Source: JBDTGE01 sp050742975
Lineage (GTDB): Bacteria; Actinomycetota; Actinomycetes; Mycobacteriales; Jatrophihabitantaceae
DNA length: 35,813 nucleotides
Direction of reading: 5' to 3'
NCBI GenBank assembly: GCA_050742975.1
Contig: JBOGDQ010000116.1
Span: 1-35,813, forward strand
How positions within the stretch are numbered: position 1 is the stretch's first letter; every line of letters starts with the position of its first letter. The position numbers were made by a program, and so were the translations under genes. This document shows, one piece after another, positions 7,526 through 14,041 of the stretch. Under the pieces are notes generated by a model that saw only the letters and a program-made list of their open reading frames with translations, did no database searches and was not told the origin of the DNA.

Positions 7526-8557
7526 TTACCGGGCGGCGGTGCCTTCCGTGTAGTCGTCGTCGCTGGTCTGCACCCAGCTCATCAGACCCCGCAGCTTGCG
7601 ACCGGTGTCCTCGATCGGGTGCGTCTCGCCCTTCTGGCGCAGCGCCTTGAACTCCGGCGCTCCGGCATCCTGATCGGCGATGAACCGCTCGGCGAACGCG
7701 CCGTTCTGGATGTCGGCCAGGACGGCCTGCATGTTCGCCTTGACGTGCGGGTCGATGACGCGCGGGCCGGAGACGTAGTCGCCGTACTCGGCCGTGTCGG
7801 AGACCGACCAGCGCTGCTTGGCGATACCGCCCTCGTACATCAGGTCGACGATCAGCTTGAGCTCGTGCAGGCACTCGAAGTACGCGACCTCGGGTGCATA
7901 GCCGGCCTCGGTCAGCACCTCGAAGCCGTACATGACCAACTGCGAGGCACCGCCGCACAGGACTGCCTGCTCCCCGAACAGGTCGGTCTCGGTCTCCTCC
8001 TTGAACGTGGTCCTGAGCGCGCCGGCGCGGGTGCCGCCGATGCCCTTGGCGTAGGACAGCGCGAGCGGGAACGCCTTGCCGGTCGCGTCCTGCTCGACCG
8101 CGACGAGGACCGGTACGCCCTTGCCGTCGACGAACTGGCGCCGGACTAGGTGCCCCGGACCCTTGGGCGCGACCATCGCGACGTCGACTCCCACGGGGGG
8201 CTTGATGTAGCCGTAGCGGATGTTGAAGCCGTGGCCGAAGAAGATCGCGTCGCCGTCCTTGAGGTTCGGCTCGATCGACTCGGCGTACAGCGAACGTTGC
8301 GCGGGGTCGGGCGCGAGGATCATGATCACGTCCGCCTCGGCCGCAGCCTCGGCCGGGGTCAGCACCCGCAGCCCCTCGTCCTGCGCCTTGGCACGGCTGC
8401 GCGAGGTCTCGGGCAGCCCGACGCGCACGTCCACGCCGGAGTCACGCAGCGACAGGGCATGCGCGTGCCCCTGGCTGCCGTAGCCGATAACCGCGACCTT
8501 GCGTCCTTGGACGATCGAGAGGTCGGCGTCGTCGTCGTAGTAGATCTCCACGGCCAT
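7526..8557 (-). CDS. ilvC: Ketol-acid reductoisomerase (NADP)
   Basis: Second common step of Val/Leu/Ile synthesis: Mg-dependent alkyl migration of acetolactate or acetohydroxybutyrate and reduction to the dihydroxy acid. Class I, 343 residues. Rossmann motif GYGSQG at residues 25-30; GHGFNIRYG and APKGPGHLVRR follow; the knotted C-terminal domain has the metal ligands in LFGEQAVLCGG and YFECLHELKLIVDLMYEGG. ATG 8557 is chosen over an ATG 17 codons upstream because AAGGAG precedes it and homologues begin MAVEIYYDDDADL. Last gene of ilvB-ilvN-ilvC, 59 bases after ilvN, and therefore subject to the upstream attenuator. Confidence 0.97.
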   Translation of the reverse strand: MAVEIYYDDDADLSIVQGRKVAVIGYGSQGHAHALSLRDSGVDVRVGLPETSRSRAKAQDEGLRVLTPAEAAAEADVIMILAPDPAQRSLYAESIEPNLKDGDAIFFGHGFNIRYGYIKPPVGVDVAMVAPKGPGHLVRRQFVDGKGVPVLVAVEQDATGKAFPLALSYAKGIGGTRAGALRTTFKEETETDLFGEQAVLCGGASQLVMYGFEVLTEAGYAPEVAYFECLHELKLIVDLMYEGGIAKQRWSVSDTAEYGDYVSGPRVIDPHVKANMQAVLADIQNGAFAERFIADQDAGAPEFKALRQKGETHPIEDTGRKLRGLMSWVQTSDDDYTEGTAAR

Positions 8558-8616
8558 GGTGGTGGGCACTCTCCTTCTGAATGGGTATTGCCTGAATAGG
8601 TTGCGCACAAAGGATG

Positions 8617-9141
8617 TTAGGCGGACCGATCAAGCGCGCGGAGCGCGGTCTGGGACATGGAGCGGGGCCCGCGGCCGAGCGCGACCATGCCGGACTGAAC
8701 CATCTCGCGGATACCGTACGGCTCCAGCATCTTCAGCATCGCCTCGAGCTTCTCCGGGCGGCCGGACAGCTCGATGGTGATCGCCTCAGGACCCACGTCG
8801 GCCACCCGCGCCTTGAACAACTCGGCGACCTGCAGCACGTCGCGCCGGTTGCTCTCGTCCGCGCGGACCTTGACCAGCAACAGCTCACGCTGCACGGCCT
8901 GCTTCTCCTCCAGCTCGACGATCTTGAGCACGTTGACGAGCTTGTTCAGCTGCTTGGTGACCTGCTCGAGCGCCGCACCCTCGACGCTCACCAGGATCGT
9001 GATGCGCGAGATCTCCGGGTGCTCGGTCGGGCCGACGGCCAGGGACTCGATGTTGAAGCCGCGCCGGCTGAACAGACCGGAGACACGGACGAGGACGCCC
9101 GGCTTGTTCTCGACGAGGACGGACAGCGTGTGCGTGGACAT
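8617..9141 (-). CDS. ilvN: Acetolactate synthase, regulatory (small) subunit
   Basis: 174-residue regulatory partner of IlvB that confers valine feedback inhibition. The N-terminal ACT domain starts HTLSVLVENKPGVLVRVSGLF with the glycine-rich GFNIESLAVG turn; the C-terminal half carries the second ALS_ss domain (VLQVAELFKARVADVGPEA). ATG 9141 lies three bases after the ilvB stop, and GAG-rich sequence at the end of ilvB can serve as ribosome binding site, so the two subunits are translationally linked and made together. Confidence 0.96.
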   Translation of the reverse strand: MSTHTLSVLVENKPGVLVRVSGLFSRRGFNIESLAVGPTEHPEISRITILVSVEGAALEQVTKQLNKLVNVLKIVELEEKQAVQRELLLVKVRADESNRRDVLQVAELFKARVADVGPEAITIELSGRPEKLEAMLKMLEPYGIREMVQSGMVALGRGPRSMSQTALRALDRSA

Positions 9142-9144
9142 GGC

Positions 9145-10932
9145 TTACTCGTCTCCCTCGAACACCGGTCGGATATCGCGCGCCGCCTGGATCTCGTCGT
9201 TGCTCGCACCCGCGGCGACCATCGGCCACACCATCGCATCGGCGCCGACGGTGAAGTCGACGACCACCGGCTGGTCGTCGATCTCCATGGCCTTCGCGAT
9301 CGTCGCATCCACGTCCGCCTTCCTCTCGCACCGCAGCCCGACGCAGCCCAGCGCGTCGGCCAGCTTCACGAAGTCGGGGATGCGCTGCCTGGCTCTGCCT
9401 GCACCGGCTGACGCGGCCGTGGCGTGGGTGCCCAGGTTCGTGTTCGAGTAGCGCTCGCCGTAGAACAGCGCCTGCCACTGCCGCACCATGCCGAGGTTGC
9501 CGTTGTTGATCACGGCGACCTTGATCGGGATGCCCTCGATGGCGCACGTGGCCAGCTCCTGGTTGGTCATCTGGAAGCAGCCGTCGCCGTCGATCGCCCA
9601 GACCAGCCGGTCCGGGCAGGCGACCTTGGCGCCCATGGCGGCCGGTACCGAGTAGCCCATCGTCCCCGCACCGCCGGAGTTCAGGAACGTGTAGGGGTTC
9701 TCGTACTTGATGAACTGCGCGGCCCACATCTGGTGTTGGCCGACACCGGCACTGAAGATCGTCTCCGGACCGGTCAGCTGGCCGAGCCGCTCGATCACGT
9801 ACTGCGGTGCCAGGCTGCCGTCCGGCGGCTCGTCATAGCCGAGCGGGTAGGTCTCGCGCCACTGATCGAGCTGACGCCACCAGCCGGTCAGGTCGCTCCG
9901 ATGCCCGGCCGCGAACTCCGCCTCCACCGCCGGGACCAGGTCGATCAGCACCTCGCGCACGTCGCCGACGATCGGGACGTCCGCCGCGCGGTTCTTGCCG
10001 ATCTCGGCCGGATCGATGTCGGCGTGGATGATCGCGGCGTCCGGGGCGAACGTCGAGAGCCGACCGGTGACCCGGTCGTCGAACCGGGTGCCCAGCGCGA
10101 TGAGCAGGTCGGCCTTCTGCAGCGCGGTCACCGCGGACACCGCCCCGTGCATGCCGGGCATCCCGAGGTGCTGCTTGTGACTGTCCGGGAAGGCGCCGCG
10201 CGCCATCAGCGTGGTGACCACCGGGATGCCGGTGAGATCGGCCAGCTGCAGCAGCTCGCGGGTCGCGCGGCCCTTCAGCACCCCGCCACCGATGTAGAGC
10301 ACCGGGCGGCGCGCGCCGGCGATCAGGCGCGCGGCTTCCCGGATCTGCTTTCCGTGCGGCCGGCTCACCGGGCGGTAACCGGGCAGGTCCATCCTCGGCG
10401 GCCAGCTGAACTCGGACCGCTCCTGCAGGACGTCCTTCGGCAGGTCGACGAGCACCGGGCCCGGCCGGCCGGTCGACGCGAGGTGGAACGCCTCCGCGAT
10501 CACCTGCGGCACGTCCTCGCTGCGCTGCACGAGAAAGTTGTGCTTGGTGATCGGCAGGGTGATCCCCGCGATGTCGGCTTCCTGGAACGCGTCGGTGCCG
10601 ATGAAGGCGCGGCCGACCTGGCCGGTTATCGCCACCATGGGCACCGAGTCCATGTATGCGTCGGCGATCGGGGTGACGAGGTTCGTGGCCCCGGGTCCCG
10701 ACGTCGCCATGCAGACACCGACCTTGCCGGACGCCTGCGCGTACCCCTCTGCGGCGTGTCCTGCGCCCTGCTCGTGGCGGACCAGGATGTGCCTGACCTT
10801 CGTGGAGTCGTACAGCGGGTCGTACGCCGGCAGGATGGCCCCGCCGGGGATGCCGAACACGACATCGGCGCCGACCTGTTCGAGCGAACGGACGAGGGCT
10901 TGCGCGCCTGTCATCGACTCGGGTGCGGTCAT
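9145..10932 (-). CDS. ilvB: Acetolactate synthase, catalytic (large) subunit
   Basis: TPP-, Mg- and FAD-dependent enzyme joining two pyruvates to acetolactate (Val/Leu) or pyruvate with 2-oxobutyrate to acetohydroxybutyrate (Ile). 595 residues. The catalytic glutamate is E54 in RHEQGAGHAAEGYA; the central FAD/DHS-like domain spans about 200-340; the C-terminal TPP motif runs GDGCFQMTNQELATCA to INN. Compared with mycobacterial sequences as I recall them, an extra stretch of about 11 Ala/Gly/Arg-rich residues (near 510, ATAASAGAGRAR) sits between NLGTH and RIPDF. ATG 10932 has GAGAGG seven bases upstream. First structural gene after a leader peptide and attenuator. Confidence 0.97.
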   Translation of the reverse strand: MTAPESMTGAQALVRSLEQVGADVVFGIPGGAILPAYDPLYDSTKVRHILVRHEQGAGHAAEGYAQASGKVGVCMATSGPGATNLVTPIADAYMDSVPMVAITGQVGRAFIGTDAFQEADIAGITLPITKHNFLVQRSEDVPQVIAEAFHLASTGRPGPVLVDLPKDVLQERSEFSWPPRMDLPGYRPVSRPHGKQIREAARLIAGARRPVLYIGGGVLKGRATRELLQLADLTGIPVVTTLMARGAFPDSHKQHLGMPGMHGAVSAVTALQKADLLIALGTRFDDRVTGRLSTFAPDAAIIHADIDPAEIGKNRAADVPIVGDVREVLIDLVPAVEAEFAAGHRSDLTGWWRQLDQWRETYPLGYDEPPDGSLAPQYVIERLGQLTGPETIFSAGVGQHQMWAAQFIKYENPYTFLNSGGAGTMGYSVPAAMGAKVACPDRLVWAIDGDGCFQMTNQELATCAIEGIPIKVAVINNGNLGMVRQWQALFYGERYSNTNLGTHATAASAGAGRARQRIPDFVKLADALGCVGLRCERKADVDATIAKAMEIDDQPVVVDFTVGADAMVWPMVAAGASNDEIQAARDIRPVFEGDE

Positions 10933-10980
10933 GGTGTCGCCTCTCTTCGGTCGTGCTGCGGATGAGCAAACCCGTGAAAC

Positions 10981-11029
10981 AAAAAACCCGGTGCAACAAA
11001 AAACCCCCCGTGCTGATGCACGAAGGGTT
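10981..11029 (-). terminator. Attenuator terminator before ilvB, with duplicated 3' arm
   Basis: A 12-bp stem (arms 11018-11029 and 11002-11013, two G-U pairs) with loop ATCA is followed by UUUUGUU. Immediately downstream the 3' arm and T-run recur as a near copy (GCACCGGG then TTTTTTGTTT), so a second, weaker terminator could form with the same 5' arm. The ilvB ATG is about 50 bases further on. Confidence 0.85.
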
Positions 11030-11066
11030 AGCGCGTCGGTCGGGCGTTCGCCCGGTCGGCGCGCTA
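11029..11066 (-). promoter_or_regulatory. Leader hairpin overlapping the ilvB leader-peptide stop codon
   Basis: Outer arms TAGCGCG (11060-11066) and CGCGCTA (11029-11035) pair perfectly, with an inner CGGGC/GCCCG stem closing a GAAC loop. The first three bases are the leader-peptide stop codon. The 3' arm abuts the terminator by one shared base, so the two hairpins could compete or stack. This mirrors the cimA leader. Confidence 0.7.
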
Positions 11067-11090
11067 GTGGATGAGTACGAGCTTGCTCAC
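11064..11090 (-). CDS. ilvB leader peptide MSKLVLIH
   Basis: GTG-AGC-AAG-CTC-GTA-CTC-ATC-CAC-TAG encodes eight residues with Leu-Val-Leu-Ile in a row just before the stop. A run of all three branched-chain codons ahead of a hairpin-terminator array is the classic sign of attenuation by charged Leu/Val/Ile tRNA, and such ilvB leaders are known from comparative work in Actinobacteria. A -10 element ends seven bases upstream, so translation may begin at the 5' end of the transcript; an AGGG eight bases upstream lies inside that -10. Confidence 0.85.
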   Translation of the reverse strand: MSKLVLIH

Positions 11091-11097
11091 GGGCCGA

Positions 11098-11127
11098 ACC
11101 CTACACGGCCCCGAACAGCGAGTTCAA
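11098..11127 (-). promoter_or_regulatory. Promoter of the ilvBNC operon
   Basis: -35 TTGAAC (11122-11127) and -10 TAGGGT (11098-11103) are spaced 18 bases apart. The -10 ends seven bases before the leader-peptide GTG, so the attenuator transcript probably starts at the start codon itself. Confidence 0.65.
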
Positions 11128-11148
11128 CCGGCCGGGACGAATGTCCCA

Positions 11149-11901
11149 CTATGCGGGATGCTGCTGCAGCCACTCACCGAACGTGACCTCGCCTCGTGCC
11201 GCGTCGGCGCCGCACACCTGGGCGCCCCCGCGGAATGCAGCGCTGGCCTTGCCGGGAACCGGGATCTCCCGCACTCGCCTCGGTCGCCCGTGCGCTCGAT
11301 GCCAGAATGCTGCGAACTCGGCGAACGTGCCGACCTCGGGTCCGCCGAACTCGGTCACCGTGCCGGCCGGCCCGGCGTCGACCCGAGCCGCGAGCTGCCG
11401 CGCGAACTCGGCGTGATCGTTCGGCTGGACCTGCCAGCCCGCCGGTGCGAACGGGACCGGCCCGAGGCGCATGCGGCGCACGACGCCGGCGACGAGCGTG
11501 TGGAACTGCGTGCCGCGAGCCAGCGTGAACGCCAGGCCCGACCGCGCGATCGCCTGCTCGGCGGCCAGCTTGGCCGCGTAGTAGCCGAACGGGTTGCGAT
11601 CGACGCCGACGATCGAGACGTAGATCAGGTGCTCGACCCCGGCCGCTCTCGCCGCCGCGACCAGCCTGGCGGTGCCCTGGACGTCCACCTTCTGCATGTG
11701 CCGCGACGTCGCCGCATGCACCACGGCCTGCACTCCGTCGACGGCCGCGGCCAGGCCCGAACCGGTGGCCAGATCCCCGACGGCGCGCCGATCACCCGCA
11801 CGCCGACTGAGCACCCGCACGTCGTGCCCGCGCGCCACCAGGTTCGGCACGAGCACCTGGCCGAGCCGCCCGGTACCGCCCGTCACCAGCACGATTGCCA
11901 T
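11149..11901 (-). CDS. NmrA/SDR-type NAD(P)-binding protein
   Basis: 250-residue atypical short-chain dehydrogenase with a Rossmann fold. The N-terminus IVLVTGGTGRLGQVLVPNLVARGHDVRVLSR carries the glycine-rich nucleotide motif GGTGRLG. YVSIVGVDRNPFGYYAAKLAAEQAI has the YxxxK-like pair (YYAAK) of extended SDRs. The C-terminal substrate-binding part is small, as in NmrA-type NAD(P)-sensing proteins or NAD(P)H:quinone reductases. ATG 11901 is preferred over a TTG or GTG-type extension because GAAGG lies five bases upstream and the Rossmann strand starts there. It lies upstream of the ilvB promoter on the same strand and is not obviously related to it. Substrate unknown. Confidence 0.85.
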   Translation of the reverse strand: MAIVLVTGGTGRLGQVLVPNLVARGHDVRVLSRRAGDRRAVGDLATGSGLAAAVDGVQAVVHAATSRHMQKVDVQGTARLVAAARAAGVEHLIYVSIVGVDRNPFGYYAAKLAAEQAIARSGLAFTLARGTQFHTLVAGVVRRMRLGPVPFAPAGWQVQPNDHAEFARQLAARVDAGPAGTVTEFGGPEVGTFAEFAAFWHRAHGRPRRVREIPVPGKASAAFRGGAQVCGADAARGEVTFGEWLQQHPA

Positions 11902-11989
11902 AACACCTTCGCCCCATCCGCCTCGTCCGACACTCCGACGATACGACCGGGACAACTTGTGTGAGAACACTGAGTGTGCTTCAGTTGAA

Positions 11990-12048
11990 GTGTCGGGGGC
12001 TCGTGGGGGAGCACGAGATGCGGGGGAAACGCATCTGTCGGCCTACAC
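11990..12048 (+). ncRNA. Candidate structured 5' leader with G-run hairpin loops
   Basis: Two adjacent stem-loops precede the first CAP gene: CTCGTG/CACGAG (12000-12017) with loop GGGGAG, and ATGCG/CGCAT (12018-12034) with a GGGGAAA loop. A third G5 run lies at 11995-11999 and GTGT/ACAC flank the pair. Sequences over the start region (GCATCTC at 12068-12074, CTCCCCC at 12072-12078) are exact complements of GAGATGC (12015-12021) and GGGGGAG (12005-12011), so alternative pairings could hide the start. It does not match the c-di-AMP (ydaO) consensus often found before actinobacterial cell-wall genes. Confidence 0.4.
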
Positions 12049-12064
12049 GTAATTGGTGGTCCCC

Positions 12065-12991
12065 GTGGCATCTCCCCCCGCGCTGCGCTACAGCCGTACC
12101 CTCATCGTCCTCGCTCTCGGACTGCTGCTGTCCATCGCCGGCCTGAGCTTTGCCGGACCCGCTTCGGCCGCGTCCGACAGGCAGCTCGCCGGCCAGCTGG
12201 TCGCGAAGGTGAACGCGATCCGCAAGTCGCACCACCTGGCCCCGCTCACCGTGAACTCGCGCCTCGTCGCGCGGGCGGACAGCCATTCGCGGCTGATCCA
12301 GAGCCGGCTGCGCCTGGCCAACCAGTTCCCGGGCGAGTCGCCCCTGTCGACCGGGCTGCGCGCGCTCGGGTACCAGCCCAAGGTTGCCACGCAGACCGTG
12401 GGATGGAGCACTAAAGCGTCCACCCTGCTCAAGCTGCCCGCCTACGTCGCCAGCAGCCCCACGCTGCGCGGCCGGATGCTCGGATCCGCGTACACGAACG
12501 TCGGTATCGCGGTGCGGTACAGCGGCCGCGTGCACCGCTGGATCGTGACCATGATCTTCGCCCGGCCGGTGCCGGCGGCCCAGGCGTACGCCGCCAGCGT
12601 GTTGCGCCAACTCAACGCCGAGCGGGCCGCGCACCATCTGCGCCCCCTGCGCTCGAACAGCAGCCTGATCAGCAGCGCCCACACCCACAACCTGGCGATG
12701 GCGCGGCGGGACACCATGTCGCACCGGCTGTCCGGGGAGGCGGTGTTCACGTCGCGCATCTCGAAGGCCGGCTACCGCTGGGAGTACGCGGGCGAGAACA
12801 TCGGCTGGAACAGCGGCATCTCGCGCAACGCGGCGCTGGCGCTGCAAACGACGATGTACAACGAGAAGGCGCCGTACGACGGGCACCGGCAGAACATCCT
12901 CAGCCGGAACTACACCGACGTCGGCATCGACGTCTACATCGACAGCGTCCACCACAAGCTGTGGCTCACCGAGGACTTCGGGCGGCACTGA
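12065..12991 (+). CDS. Secreted protein with two CAP (SCP/PR1) domains, first degenerate
   Basis: About 308 residues. A signal peptide (basic RYSR, hydrophobic LIVLALGLLLSIAGLSFA, then GPASAA) predicts export. The first CAP-like domain (about 38-170) starts AGQLVAKVNAIRKSHHLAPL but lacks the cleft histidine and the GENI motif, reading ANQFPGE and TVGW instead. The second (about 180-308) has the full signature: HNLAMA, MSHRLSGE, AGENIGWN, GHRQNILSRNYTDVGI. Bacterial CAP proteins are extracellular; biochemical roles are mostly unknown. The start is uncertain: TTG 12053, GTG 12056 and GTG 12065 are in frame; 12065 is chosen because a GGTGGT stretch precedes it. One base separates its stop from the next paralogue, so they form an operon. 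Confidence 0.85.
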   Translation: MASPPALRYSRTLIVLALGLLLSIAGLSFAGPASAASDRQLAGQLVAKVNAIRKSHHLAPLTVNSRLVARADSHSRLIQSRLRLANQFPGESPLSTGLRALGYQPKVATQTVGWSTKASTLLKLPAYVASSPTLRGRMLGSAYTNVGIAVRYSGRVHRWIVTMIFARPVPAAQAYAASVLRQLNAERAAHHLRPLRSNSSLISSAHTHNLAMARRDTMSHRLSGEAVFTSRISKAGYRWEYAGENIGWNSGISRNAALALQTTMYNEKAPYDGHRQNILSRNYTDVGIDVYIDSVHHKLWLTEDFGRH

Positions 12992-12992
12992 C

Positions 12993-13862
12993 ATGGCCGA
13001 CGCACCGCTCATCAGAGTCCACTCGCGACGCCGGAGACTGGTCGCGGCCGGCTTCATCGTGTCTTTCGTCCTCGCCCTCGGTTACTGCGCGGACTCGGTT
13101 TCCGGATCGTCGGCGGGAGCCCAGCCGACACCGGCCAGCCACAGCACTCCGGCGCCTGATCGAGCCGCAAGCCTGCCCAGTGCGACCCGGGCAACCGTCG
13201 CACGGGTGAGCCAGGCTCGGGTCCGGCCGCTCAGCGACCACGTCCGGCGGACCAGCTATCGGATTCCCGGTTCCCCGGCGCCGGCGACCCCCGGCACCGA
13301 CACCACCAGCGGGCAGTCGCCATACCGGACGAACGCGTCGGACCGATCGACCGCAAACGAGCGCTCGTCCGGCCGATCGACCACGAAAAGCAACTCGTCG
13401 GACCGATCGACCACGAAAAGCAGTTCGTCGGGCTACGCGAACCAGTCGTTCGCGTACAGCGTGCTGGCCCAACTCAACTCCGAGCGGGCCGCCCACGGGA
13501 AACGGGCCCTGACGATGAATGGCGAACTGATCGTGAGCGCGCACGCCCACAATCTGGCGATGGCCCGCGCCGACCAGATGTCGCACCAACTGCCAGGCGA
13601 GGCGTACTTCGCGGACCGGATCTCGGCCGCCGGCTATCAGTACCGCAACGCCGGCGAGAACATCGGCTGGAACAGCGCCGTCTCCCGCTCCGGGGCGCTT
13701 GCGCTCGAGAGCGATATGTACGCCGAGGGGCCGCCACCGCGCGGGATCATCAACCACTACTCGAACATCGTCAGCTCGAACTACACGAACGTGGGCATCG
13801 AGGTCTGGATCGACACCGTGCACGACAAGCTGTGGCTAACCGAGGACTTCGGCGGGCACTGA
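12993..13862 (+). CDS. Secreted or membrane-anchored CAP-domain protein with Ser/Thr-rich linker
   Basis: 289 residues. A basic SRRRR followed by LVAAGFIVSFVLALGYCA forms a signal or anchor; the two arginines might be Tat-like and the LGYC is only a poor lipobox. Residues about 40-150 are a low-complexity Ser/Thr/Pro/Arg linker that includes three 10-residue repeats. The C-terminal CAP domain (about 155-289) begins FAYSVLAQLNSERAAHG and has HNLAMARADQMSHQLPGE, AGENIGWN and SNIVSSNYTNVGIEVW. It is closely similar to the second CAP domain of the preceding gene, ending in nearly the same WLTEDFGGH, so it arose by tandem duplication. ATG start one base after the previous stop. Confidence 0.88.
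   Translation: MADAPLIRVHSRRRRLVAAGFIVSFVLALGYCADSVSGSSAGAQPTPASHSTPAPDRAASLPSATRATVARVSQARVRPLSDHVRRTSYRIPGSPAPATPGTDTTSGQSPYRTNASDRSTANERSSGRSTTKSNSSDRSTTKSSSSGYANQSFAYSVLAQLNSERAAHGKRALTMNGELIVSAHAHNLAMARADQMSHQLPGEAYFADRISAAGYQYRNAGENIGWNSAVSRSGALALESDMYAEGPPPRGIINHYSNIVSSNYTNVGIEVWIDTVHDKLWLTEDFGGH
13336..13431 (+). repeat. Three 30-bp in-frame tandem repeats in the CAP linker
   Basis: Units at 13336-13365, 13366-13395 and 13396-13425, plus six bases of a fourth, share CCGATCGACC and adjacent bases. Units two and three are nearly identical. Each encodes a decapeptide of the type SSDRSTTKSN, so copy number changes keep the frame and alter only linker length. Confidence 0.85.
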
Positions 13863-13870
13863 TCCTTTAA

Positions 13871-13908
13871 GGCCGCCGTCGATCCCGGCGCCGGGATCGG
13901 CGGCGGCC
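13871..13908 (+). terminator. Strong hairpin after the CAP genes
   Basis: Arms 13871-13889 and 13890-13908 are complementary over 19 positions with a single mismatch that becomes a G-U pair in RNA. There is no T-run. It lies eight bases after the CAP-B stop and faces the ilvD end, so it probably works as a shared terminator. Confidence 0.6.
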
Positions 13909-14041
13909 CCGCGAAGCTGGTGACCTCCCCGGCGGAGCGCAACGCAACCAGCATCCCGGCCGCAGTCGCGACGAAGTCGCGTGCCGGTCTCGGTGTCCGC
14001 CCTGAGCTTGCGACGGGCGGCGCCGGGATCGGCGGCGGCCC
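13887..14041. repeat. 23-bp direct repeat bracketing the CAP-ilvD gap
   Basis: An identical 23-bp sequence occurs at 13887-13909 and 14019-14041 (starting GGCGCCGGGATC). The first copy is the 3' half of the terminator hairpin; the second ends directly at the ilvD stop codon. The 109 bases between hold a small CGCGAC/GTCGCG hairpin near 13970 and no gene. Confidence 0.8.

Noticed and set aside
9424..10965. 513-codon plus-strand frame opposite ilvB
   Set aside because: Runs exactly antisense to ilvB, is rich in His/Arg/Val as GC shadow frames are, and shows no domain.
11990..12048. c-di-AMP (ydaO) riboswitch before the CAP gene
   Set aside because: Expected for actinobacterial cell-wall genes, but the diagnostic GGGGUGAAU and CAGCUAACCUCGUA-type stretches are absent.
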